Shown: positions 22,631-30,900 of the stretch, piece after piece | Position numbering within the stretch: position 1 is the first letter of the stretch | Layout of the letters: the number at the start of each line of letters is the position of its first letter | DNA from: JBAZWV01 sp964393325 | Lineage (GTDB): Bacteria; Patescibacteriota; Patescibacteriia; 2-12-FULL-60-25 | Direction: 5' to 3' | Assembly (NCBI GenBank): GCA_964393325.1 | Contig: CAYMTE010000009.1 | Location: 1 to 44,665 of the forward strand | DNA length: 44,665 nucleotides | Translations under genes and position numbers: made by a program | The notes under the pieces: generated by a model | The model's input: only the letters and a program-made list of their open reading frames with translations | What the model was told of the DNA's origin: nothing | Databases searched by the model: none

Positions 22631-23842
22631 TTAGGCAAAATATTTCATATCAAGATTGACGGGCGACATTTTTCGCAAGGTCTCCGTGACGCGCGGCATG
22701 ACGCGAATCACGTATTCGACGTCTTCCGCGGTCGTGCGCTTCCCGAGCGTAAACCGAATCGACCCGTGCGCTGCTTCATACGACAAACCGGTCGCGAGAA
22801 TGACATGCGATGGATCGAGCGAGGTGGACGCGCACGCCGACCCCGTGGATACGTAAATTCCTTCCGCATCCAGATACAACACCGCCGCTTCACCTTCGAT
22901 ATCGATAAACGAGATATTCACGTTGTTCGGAAGGCGCTCTGTCGGATGGCCGTTTAACCGCGTTTTTGGAATCGTAAGCAATCCCTCAATCAATCGATTG
23001 CGTAATGCGATGAGGCGTGCATTCTCGACATCCTTTTCTGACTGCGCCAATCGAAGCGCTGTCGCGAGACCAACAATCCCTGGAACGTTTTCCGTGCCCG
23101 ATCGGAGTCCACGTTCTTGGCCGCCGCCGCGCACGAGCGGTTCAAGCGGCGTTCCGCGACGGAGGTACAGCACGCCGATGCCCTTCGGACCGTAGATCTT
23201 TGATCCATTCAGCGTGAGCGCATCAACATGCAACTTCTCGACATCGAGATCCAACACACCGGCGGCCTGACACGCGTCGGTATGAAAATATGGAAGTGCG
23301 GTTTTTTGCTTCTTCCGCCAGGCAAGAATACGCTTCCCGATCTCTGCGATCGGCTCGATGGTTCCGATTTCATTATTCGCCATCATGATTGAGACGAGTA
23401 CCGTCTCCGGCCGAAGCATACGCTCAAGTTCATCCGGATTCACGAGACCGTTCCCATCAACCGGAAGGATCGAAAGCTCAATCATCCCCTTCTTCTGCAA
23501 CTCGAGCAGCGGTTCAAGAACGGCGTGATGCTCGATCGCGGATGTGATGACATGACGCGTTGCGAGCGACGCATGGCGCGGGCTGAGCGGAATGCCCACC
23601 ACGGCCATGTTATCGGATTCCGTGCCGCCGGACGTAAACAACACATCTTCTGGACGCGCGTTCAATATCGTCGCAATCGTCGAACGAGCTTCCGCAACGG
23701 CTTCCTTCGCACGAAGTCCCGGCGTATGAAATGACGATGGGTTCGCAAATACCCCCGAAAAGTAGGGGCTCATCTCGTTGAGAACACGCGGATCAACATA
23801 GGTTGTTGCCGCATGATCGAGATACACATCGCGCAGTTCCAT
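22631..23842 (-). CDS. iscS: Cysteine desulfurase (NifS/IscS)
   Basis: A 403-residue class V PLP aminotransferase that takes sulfur from cysteine for Fe-S assembly. Seen: YLDHAATTYVDPRV at the N terminus, FTSGGTESDNMAV, ITSAIEHHAVLEPLLEL, HTDACQAAG, the PLP-lysine segment LNGSKIYGPKGIGVLY, GGGQERGLRSGTENVPGIVGL, and the active-site loop STGSACASTS. The ATG at 23842 fits the family start (MELRDVYLDHAAT). TTGACA-16-TATATT (23891-23864) drives it, with a perfect palindrome over the transcription start. It leads an operon with iscU and nfu. Confidence 0.95.
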   Translation of the reverse strand: MELRDVYLDHAATTYVDPRVLNEMSPYFSGVFANPSSFHTPGLRAKEAVAEARSTIATILNARPEDVLFTSGGTESDNMAVVGIPLSPRHASLATRHVITSAIEHHAVLEPLLELQKKGMIELSILPVDGNGLVNPDELERMLRPETVLVSIMMANNEIGTIEPIAEIGKRILAWRKKQKTALPYFHTDACQAAGVLDLDVEKLHVDALTLNGSKIYGPKGIGVLYLRRGTPLEPLVRGGGQERGLRSGTENVPGIVGLATALRLAQSEKDVENARLIALRNRLIEGLLTIPKTRLNGHPTERLPNNVNISFIDIEGEAAVLYLDAEGIYVSTGSACASTSLDPSHVILATGLSYEAAHGSIRFTLGKRTTAEDVEYVIRVMPRVTETLRKMSPVNLDMKYFA

Positions 23843-23843
23843 A

Positions 23844-23891
23844 ATTCCTAGTACGTTACTAGGAATATAGAACATCTGCCCTGTTTGTCAA
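23844..23891 (-). promoter_or_regulatory. iscS promoter with palindromic operator
   Basis: ATTCCTAGTA-CGT-TACTAGGAAT (23844-23866) is a perfect inverted repeat of two 10-bp arms. It overlaps the -10 (TATATT, 23869-23864) and runs to within 1 bp of the ATG. The -35 is TTGACA (23891-23886). The same TTGTCAA is read on the plus strand as the -35 of the divergent lipoprotein gene. The arm resembles operators of Rrf2/IscR-like regulators; no such regulator gene is in the window. Confidence 0.75.
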
Positions 23892-23927
23892 TACGCTCGA
23901 TAACGCGTGCTACACTATCAGAAGTCT

Positions 23928-25028
23928 ATGCGAGCGATCATTCCTGCGATCCTTCTTCTTTGCACGGTTGGCGCCGGATGCGCATCCATAAATACGACAC
24001 CCGTCACCCAGCCACTCAACGAAACATTGACCAAGCGACCCGTTGAACAGTTCCGAGGGTTTGGTGACATCCCCACTGTTCCCGCTCCGCAACTGCGGCC
24101 CGGTTCAAGCGGGCGCATCCGCCTCCTTGCTGACGTCCCAGATGTTCCGTCGCGTGTCATGGTATTACGCGTAAACACTGGTCGACCAAGCGACACGCTC
24201 CTCCGCAACGCGTCGAACGCCCTCGAACTGCCGATCGGCATTCTTGGAGAGTCGCCCGTGGGAGAAGACATGTCCATCCAATGGAAAGACGCCTCTGGCA
24301 TCCGCTGGATCGCGACGGCAAACGGACGGCGCGTTTCATTTTCAGACGAACAACACCCCGTGCAAACCCTCACCGTATCCGCCCTTCCTTCCACGGACGA
24401 AATTCTTCGCATCGCACAAACCTTCTTGCTGGATCACGGTGTTCGCATGACACGCTTCGGCAATCCCTACATCAATCCCGATTGGTCGGCGTGGTGGAAC
24501 GCACAAAAAGCAGCGGGACGATGCATGAACGCGTCAACGCTCGTTGCGATTCGCGCACTGTCCGCTTCTGCCGCATGGGAAGGTGGGTCGTATCCGACGC
24601 TCAATGCAACCGGATGCACAAATCCCGAATTCCCGTCTCGCGTGATCGTGAACTTTACCGCAACGCAAGATGGCCAAGGGATCTTTCTCGGAAACGGCAC
24701 GCCCGTCATCGGCGCTCGACTGCTCGTTGACGTTTCAACGGGACGCGTAACCTCCGGCTTCTTCACAATTCCCGCAGACCCGCTTCGATCGGACTACCCC
24801 GGGATATCCCAATCCGACGCACGCGATCGACTCCTTCGCGGTGGACAAGGCGGAACGCCAAATGGAGACGTGACGATCAATACTGTTCGTTTTGAGTGGT
24901 TCCCGATCGAAAATACGGAGGATCCGCCGACACAATTCCTCTATCCGTCACTCGTCGGTGAAGGCATGATCACCTATCCAGATGAAACGTCTTCCCCCTA
25001 TCGCATCGTCGTCCCTTTGGTACAGTAG
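23928..25028 (+). CDS. Lipoprotein, 366 residues
   Basis: Signal peptide with lipobox VGAGC (MRAIIPAILLLCTVGAGC; lipidated Cys18), then a secreted globular region rich in beta structure and containing two Cys (GRCMNAS..., ATGCTNP). No family is recognised. An extended -10, TGCTACACT, with TACACT at 23911-23916, ends 11 nt before the ATG; a -35-like TTGTCA lies at 23885-23890 and is shared with the iscS promoter. The next gene starts 4 nt after the stop with its own -10-like box, so the two may be partly co-transcribed. Confidence 0.8.
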   Translation: MRAIIPAILLLCTVGAGCASINTTPVTQPLNETLTKRPVEQFRGFGDIPTVPAPQLRPGSSGRIRLLADVPDVPSRVMVLRVNTGRPSDTLLRNASNALELPIGILGESPVGEDMSIQWKDASGIRWIATANGRRVSFSDEQHPVQTLTVSALPSTDEILRIAQTFLLDHGVRMTRFGNPYINPDWSAWWNAQKAAGRCMNASTLVAIRALSASAAWEGGSYPTLNATGCTNPEFPSRVIVNFTATQDGQGIFLGNGTPVIGARLLVDVSTGRVTSGFFTIPADPLRSDYPGISQSDARDRLLRGGQGGTPNGDVTINTVRFEWFPIENTEDPPTQFLYPSLVGEGMITYPDETSSPYRIVVPLVQ

Positions 25029-25032
25029 GCGC

Positions 25033-26607
25033 ATGGCGCATCGATTCCCCTGGATCATCCTCAGCTGCACAATTTTTCTTCTCGCTGCGCTCGCCATCTT
25101 GAGCGTTCTTGCCGCACCACCCGGATATCAATGGCTCGGTGATGGTATTCATAATTCCAGCGACGTTGCCGTATATCTTTCCTATCTTCGTCAGGGCGCA
25201 GATCATCATTTCCTCCTTTCGGATCTGTACGCCGTCGAACCGCACGCGCCGCGATTCGATCTCGTCTGGTCGACGCTCGGTGCGGTCGCTCGTTCCGGCA
25301 TCAATCTCATCGTTCTGCACGAACTTGCCCGACTCTGTTTTGCCGCGATCCTTCTCATTGCACTCTGGAAGGCGACAACGGATTTCACACATCGCGACGA
25401 AGACACTCGCCTCGCCCTCCTCCTGCTCCTCGGGGGCGTTGGCACGGGTTGGCTGTATTCCATTTGGCTTGGCGTGCACGGCGCATGGACACCGACGACG
25501 TATGCCGCGCCAGACATCGTAACGGAATTCGCCATCGGACCCATTCTTCTTGGCGGCGCGCACGCCGCACTCTCTCTTGCCCTCCTCCTCACGGCAATTC
25601 GAGGCATATGGAACGGCGTCACAACGCTCCACAAGAAACACGCGGCGTTCGGCGCACTCGCCGGAACAGCACTTCTCTCGTTTCATCCGTATTTCGCCCC
25701 GCTTCTCGCCGGGATTGGTATTCTCGCATGGATCCGCTCGCCTCATCGTCGCCGCGCATTCGTGCTCCTCACCGGTATCGGCTTTTTCTACCTCCTTCCC
25801 GTCGGCTATTACGCATGGCTCCTCCGTGATCCGGTCTTTGGTCCGCATCATCTTTCGGCAAATATCCTTCCGCTCGCGCCTCTTTCTGTGTGGACCGTCA
25901 CACTTGCTCCGTTTCTCCTCGCCGGCGTGTGGATGTGGCGAACGCGAACCTTTTCACAATCCTTCTCGTGGCCGCACGCGTGGCTCATCGTCCTTCTCGT
26001 TTTACTTATCGCACTCCCCGTTCCGTGGAAACGAAAACTCACAGAAGGAGCCCTCGTCCCGACCATCATCCTCACCATGCCCGCCTGGTTCGCCCTCCGA
26101 GATTGGGTGCGTGCGTCTCCGTCAACGGTTCTTCGCCCGCTCATGAGCGGACTCCTTCTCTTCTGCGCGTTTCTCGGCCCGTTTCATCTTGTCACATCAC
26201 ATCTCGTCTGGATCGCATCGCCGCTTCACCGAGAGGTGTTTTTTCGACCGGATGCCGTATTTGCCGCCGCAAAATTCGTTCGCGCCACATCATCCGATGA
26301 CGCGATCCTTCTCGCTGATGTTCCGTGGACAAACACGTGGCTTCCCGCACTCACCGGACGTCGTGTGTGGATCGGTCACGATCATGAAACACCCAACTTT
26401 TCACACAAACGCGCGCTCTATCATGAACTGCTCGAAACAACCGATGTTGAACGCGCACGCGACATCTTGAAAGACGCGCACATCACGCATCTCATTCTCA
26501 CGGATGATGTGCAGACGCAGCGTCTCGTTCCGATGCTCGGTGCCACATGGACGCGCGTGTTCTCGGAAGGTACCGTATCTATCTGGATTCCTACCTCATC
26601 ACTATGA
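25033..26607 (+). CDS. Polytopic membrane protein, possibly a GT-C-type glycosyltransferase
   Basis: A 524-residue protein with about ten to twelve hydrophobic segments (first IILSCTIFLLAALAILSVLA, residues 8-27). The first extracytoplasmic loop has DGIHNSSDVAVYLSYLRQG, with acidic residues and a Tyr in the manner of GT-C transferases, and the last ~110 residues form a soluble C-terminal domain (FVRATSSDDAILLADVPWTNTWLPALTGRRVWIG...). Lipid-linked sugar transfer to proteins or envelope glycans is plausible but unproven. An extended -10, TGGTACAGT, ends 6 nt before the ATG at 25033. It overlaps the next gene by ATGA. Confidence 0.7.
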   Translation: MAHRFPWIILSCTIFLLAALAILSVLAAPPGYQWLGDGIHNSSDVAVYLSYLRQGADHHFLLSDLYAVEPHAPRFDLVWSTLGAVARSGINLIVLHELARLCFAAILLIALWKATTDFTHRDEDTRLALLLLLGGVGTGWLYSIWLGVHGAWTPTTYAAPDIVTEFAIGPILLGGAHAALSLALLLTAIRGIWNGVTTLHKKHAAFGALAGTALLSFHPYFAPLLAGIGILAWIRSPHRRRAFVLLTGIGFFYLLPVGYYAWLLRDPVFGPHHLSANILPLAPLSVWTVTLAPFLLAGVWMWRTRTFSQSFSWPHAWLIVLLVLLIALPVPWKRKLTEGALVPTIILTMPAWFALRDWVRASPSTVLRPLMSGLLLFCAFLGPFHLVTSHLVWIASPLHREVFFRPDAVFAAAKFVRATSSDDAILLADVPWTNTWLPALTGRRVWIGHDHETPNFSHKRALYHELLETTDVERARDILKDAHITHLILTDDVQTQRLVPMLGATWTRVFSEGTVSIWIPTSSL

Positions 26608-27038
26608 ACATTCCTCACGATCTTCAGGCGCACGTTCTTCATCCAACACTGTGCGTCACCGCTGATCATACGACCGCTCGCGTGTATCTCGCCGGAGGCG
26701 ATGCCATCGAAGAAATCGACGCACTCTCCGAGCCGCGCGAACGCGTTGAACACGATGGACAGTCATCGGCGGATGGGATTCGCACGGCTGATCCGTCTGC
26801 AGATGCGGACGACCTGCCTCGCCTGACACGTTTCGCCACACACATCGCCGAGCACACGAACACGCTCATTGATGCGCGCGGCATTATGCATGTACATCTC
26901 GTCATGCCCGCTGATCTTCTCCATCTCGTGGAGCATCACTTCTCCCAACAAACGTCATCCCGCGTCCGCACGCGCACGGCGCTAAGCCTCATGCACGAAG
27001 ATCCGGTCACGATCCTCCGACGAATCTTCGCGTCGTAA
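26604..27038 (+). CDS. Small protein resembling host-attachment / baeRF-like proteins
   Basis: 144 residues, beginning MNIPHDLQAHVLHPTLCVTADHTTARVYLAGG. The opening 'TADHTTARVYLAGGDAIEEIDALSEPRERVEHDG' and the C-terminal 'HLVMPADLLHLVEHHFSQQ...RTALSLMHEDPVTILRRIF' recall the family annotated 'protein required for attachment to host cells', also related to the eRF1-like baeRF fold. Family membership is pattern-based inference. It overlaps the membrane protein gene by ATGA (26604-26607), implying coupled translation. Its stop abuts the convergent MEMO-like gene with no base between them. Confidence 0.55.
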   Translation: MNIPHDLQAHVLHPTLCVTADHTTARVYLAGGDAIEEIDALSEPRERVEHDGQSSADGIRTADPSADADDLPRLTRFATHIAEHTNTLIDARGIMHVHLVMPADLLHLVEHHFSQQTSSRVRTRTALSLMHEDPVTILRRIFAS

Positions 27039-27950
27039 TCACTTCGTCACCCACACCCCCGTCAAATAGCTCGTCGTGTACGACGAATCTCCCCCGTACG
27101 CCGAAGATATCGCATGATCAACCCGCTGAAACGCGGGTTTGTCATTGCGTGCTTCAAAAAAAGAAAACAGTGCGACAAACGCCGGACCGTTATCCGTATT
27201 TGCATCCGTCGCGCGCTCCATGGCCACGCGATCGCGCGATCGCAACCACGCCTCCGTCTGCACGTCATGCGCAAGCGCTTCGCGTTCCGACAAATAATGA
27301 CTCATGTCGGATGACACGAGCACAACCGTCTGATCATCGACGATCGACGCGAGCGATACTCCAACGGCACGAGCACGTTCGCGTGAGATGTCTGCCCGTA
27401 GCGCGACAGAAGCGATATGCACGTTCTGACAATACCGCGACAGGAATGGAATAAGCGCGCCGATTCCGTGTTCGTGTTCAACTAGATCACGCGACGCCGG
27501 CGACCCTATGCGCAAAAGCGTTTGCGTTGATGTCGTGTCTACCGGAAGAACGTTTCCCTCAAACGAATACGGAACTGTCACCACAGACATCGCATCATCG
27601 CCGCGCATAAAATGATCCGGCGACAAAATAATAATCCGTCGAACAGCAGGATTCGCATCACATACAGAACGAATCGTCCGTGCGAGTACATCCGACGCAA
27701 GCACGTGATGATTCACGACGCCGGCGATAATCCGCCCCTGAATCGCCGTTGATGTCACGGACGCGGACGCGTGAAACCGCGCAATATCCAAAAACGCGTC
27801 TGTATTCACGGGCGATTCTGGACGTGGCGTTTGCGCTTCTACAACTGGTTCAGGCGATATTACCTGAACATCTCGCCGCACACACCCGGCCCCGAAAACG
27901 GCTGCCACAAGGGCAGCCGCTACGAGAATGTTTCTATAATGGATGTTCAT
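27039..27950 (-). CDS. MEMO/AmmeMemoRadiSam-B-like lipoprotein
   Basis: A 303-residue protein with a lipobox FGAGC (Cys23). The body matches the MEMO1/AMMECR-associated family: GVVNHHVLASDVLARTI (vphhg...sg), IIILSPDHF (iiGpnH), EHEHGIGALIPFLSRYC (EHslevqlPFL) and VLVSSDMSHYL (issDmSHy). Residues near the family active-site His/Asp cluster are kept. Most known members are cytosolic, so the lipid-anchored form here is notable. It is the last gene of the sigma-macroglobulin operon, overlapping it by ATGA at 27947-27950. Confidence 0.85.
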   Translation of the reverse strand: MNIHYRNILVAAALVAAVFGAGCVRRDVQVISPEPVVEAQTPRPESPVNTDAFLDIARFHASASVTSTAIQGRIIAGVVNHHVLASDVLARTIRSVCDANPAVRRIIILSPDHFMRGDDAMSVVTVPYSFEGNVLPVDTTSTQTLLRIGSPASRDLVEHEHGIGALIPFLSRYCQNVHIASVALRADISRERARAVGVSLASIVDDQTVVLVSSDMSHYLSEREALAHDVQTEAWLRSRDRVAMERATDANTDNGPAFVALFSFFEARNDKPAFQRVDHAISSAYGGDSSYTTSYLTGVWVTK

Positions 27951-30900
27951 TTGATCGTGAGAACGGCGTCGGATGAGAGCGCGGCGACACTCGGAGCCGT
28001 CATGGATTGCAGTGAGGCGGCCTCCGCCGTATACGTTCCGCGACTCACAACGCGCGCTCGATATCGAATCGGTTGCGTATTCCCCTTACAGGTAATGAAT
28101 CGCACCTCACCGTTTCCAATATCATATGGATAACTCAACGTCTCGTCATAGCCGTACGGTCCAAAGACGGACACGAGCGGCGCGAGGCCGGACGGGAGTC
28201 GATCGCGAAGCACGTAACAGCCATCCTGCGCCGTTGGCTTCCATGAAGGCACGAGCGTTACCGTGACGGTGTCGCCTTCCGCAAAGACATCTTGTGACGC
28301 CTTGCCCACTCCATACGTTCGCGTGAGCGATACATCTGCTGACGTTGGCATGCGACCAGCAACAAGGCGTGTGAATGACACCGCTGCCGGCCCATCAACG
28401 GAATAGACACGGAACGAAGCAGCCTCCGCATGTGTGAGCGTAAGCGTCTTCGTCTGCCCATCCTTCAATATCGCACTCATCTCCTTGCCGTTCACGAGAT
28501 AGCGAACGGTTACATCGCCACCCAAAAGCGTCGGAACCGTCTGCGCGAGATACGCCGCCTGGTCCAACACCGTGAAGGCATCATCATCCCAATTTGCCAT
28601 AACGTAGGCGTCCAATCCCTTCGCCTCCGGTAATCCCATCCCTGCAGCAAGCGCTGCAACGCGAGCGGTTGCTTCCAAGATCGACCGAGAATCATCCGCA
28701 ACAGGAAGATGTACAAGACCGTCCGTCGTGACCGCATCCGTCAGCATATCTTCAAGCAACGTCCGCGCGCGCTCTCGATCACCCGCCGCGTCGAGCGCAC
28801 GAATCACCGCAATCCGTTCTCGCCATCCAAGATCCGTCTGCTCCGCAAGCATATGCACGCGCGGCAAGACCGGCTCTCCAAGCGCTGCGAGTCCCAAGAG
28901 CGCGTTCATCGCTTCTTCGCGAGACACGCGTTCGTCATCCGCAATGCGCCAGAAGTAATTCACGAGGTTGCTTCGATCAAACGCTGACGAGTCTGTCATC
29001 GCCACCATCGCGGAAAGCTCGACATCATCAGACGCGTATGGAAGCGGCGCCAGGCCGCCGTTGGGGCGTTGGTACGCAAGCAACGGCTGCAGATCCGCAA
29101 GATCCGTTCTGCCATAAGATTCTCGAAGAATGCGCGTTGCCATACGAGCTGCGATCTTTGCTTCAAGCCGAGCCGACCATTCGTTCGTCAACGATTCAAC
29201 ACGGCCAAGATATGCAGATCGTCCAAGCGGAAGGATTGTCACGTCGAGCTCTGGCGCCTCACCAACATTTGAAAGCGATACGCCGGGTCCAAGTTCTGTC
29301 GTCACCGCTTCTTCATGCACAAACCGAGACGGAAGAACACGCACCTTGCGTTCAATCGCATCCGTCCCGCTAGACGCAGCAACGCGAATGACAACCGCAT
29401 GCGTTCCGAGAGACAACTTCTCAACCGGGAGAGATACCGGCGATCCCGCCGTTCCCGAAAGAGACTGATGTTCAATCCCAAGTGTTGGCGCGTCTACCGT
29501 GATCGTCATTGGCTCTCCGGCGCGGAGACCCGTCCCAAAGGCACGAAGCTTCAACGTCGGCACGTCACTTGCCAAAAACGACTCTGGAATAACCGCATCG
29601 ACAAAGACCGGCTTCGTCACAACCGCCCGTCCACGTGCAGATCCCGCATCGCGATTTCCCGTGAGCGCAATCGCCGTGAGACGCCACGTCGTGATGTTAT
29701 CCGGGGCCGTAAACTGCACCGTCGCACGTCCACCACGATCCGTTACCGCGGTTTCATATGCTGCTGTATCTTTAAAATTGCGACGAATCTGCTCCCCACC
29801 GCCACCGCCCATCTCCGCTCCCCCGGCTCCTGCTTTTTCGGACAATGCCTCATGCGAGGAACGCGTCAGCAAAATCCCGTCACTCACACCCTGATACAGC
29901 ACATCGACCGGCTGCTCTTCGTAATTACCGGATGTTGCTGCAAGGAGCGCTTCGTCGACAGCCGCAAGAGAGACACGAGCTCCTGACACCGGAGATCCAT
30001 CTGGCGTTCGTACATCAATCGACGCCGTTACGGCTGATCCCGGGGCGTACGATGCCGCGTCTGGCGTGACGATCACTTTTAACTTTTTCGACGCGGTTTC
30101 GATATTTGCCCAATAATTCGTAACCGTAAATCCGTTCGGGCCAAAGAGCACACCGTACAGTGTGACGTTCGGCGTCACCTCATCGCGATAACGGAAGGAA
30201 TATCCAGAACGGTTCGTCACCGACGTTGCCCGGATTCCACGGCTCGCCTCCACAAAGAGATACGTTGAGTGGTCCGCGTCCGGAAGTTTTTCCGCCTTCT
30301 TGAAGAAGGCAACCGACACTTCTTCGTCCTGCGCATACACATGGTCATCATCCGTCTTCGTCGAATCCAGTCGGATCGATTGATCATCGTATCCCTGATC
30401 CGCCCACCCGCTGGAGAACGTCGAAACATACGACGCTGTTGCGCCCGTCTCGTCTGTCGCCGTGAGCGTCAACCGATAGGTAATCGACGGCTCCACGGTA
30501 AAGGAGTATGACGCGCGGCCGGAAGCGTCCGACACAGGAGAAAACGATCCCGCGTCCGTTTCCACGAGTTCGTATCGGTATCGTGGGACGACTTTTTTCT
30601 CGATCGAGTCGTACATCGTTCCATCTTCAAACCGCTTCCATTCTTGCCGATGTACACGGCCCTCAAGCTTGATTCCGCTCGCAGGATCCGTCAGCACCGT
30701 GGTCGGCTCTCGACCGTCTGCCTTTGAAATATCCACGCGTCGCACCGTGATCGCCGCTGTCGCACGATTTCCTTCGAACGTTGTCTGCGCCGTCGGCGAA
30801 ACACGTGCCGACCAAATCGTCACGTAGGCCGTTCCCTGAATCTGCGCTTCTTCGGCATCAACCGGTGTCGCTGTAATCATCCCCGTCTCGATGTCATTGC

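Noticed and set aside
29315..29986. Long antisense frame within the macroglobulin gene
   Set aside because: It is a shadow of biased codon use; Arg-rich composition and no start signals.
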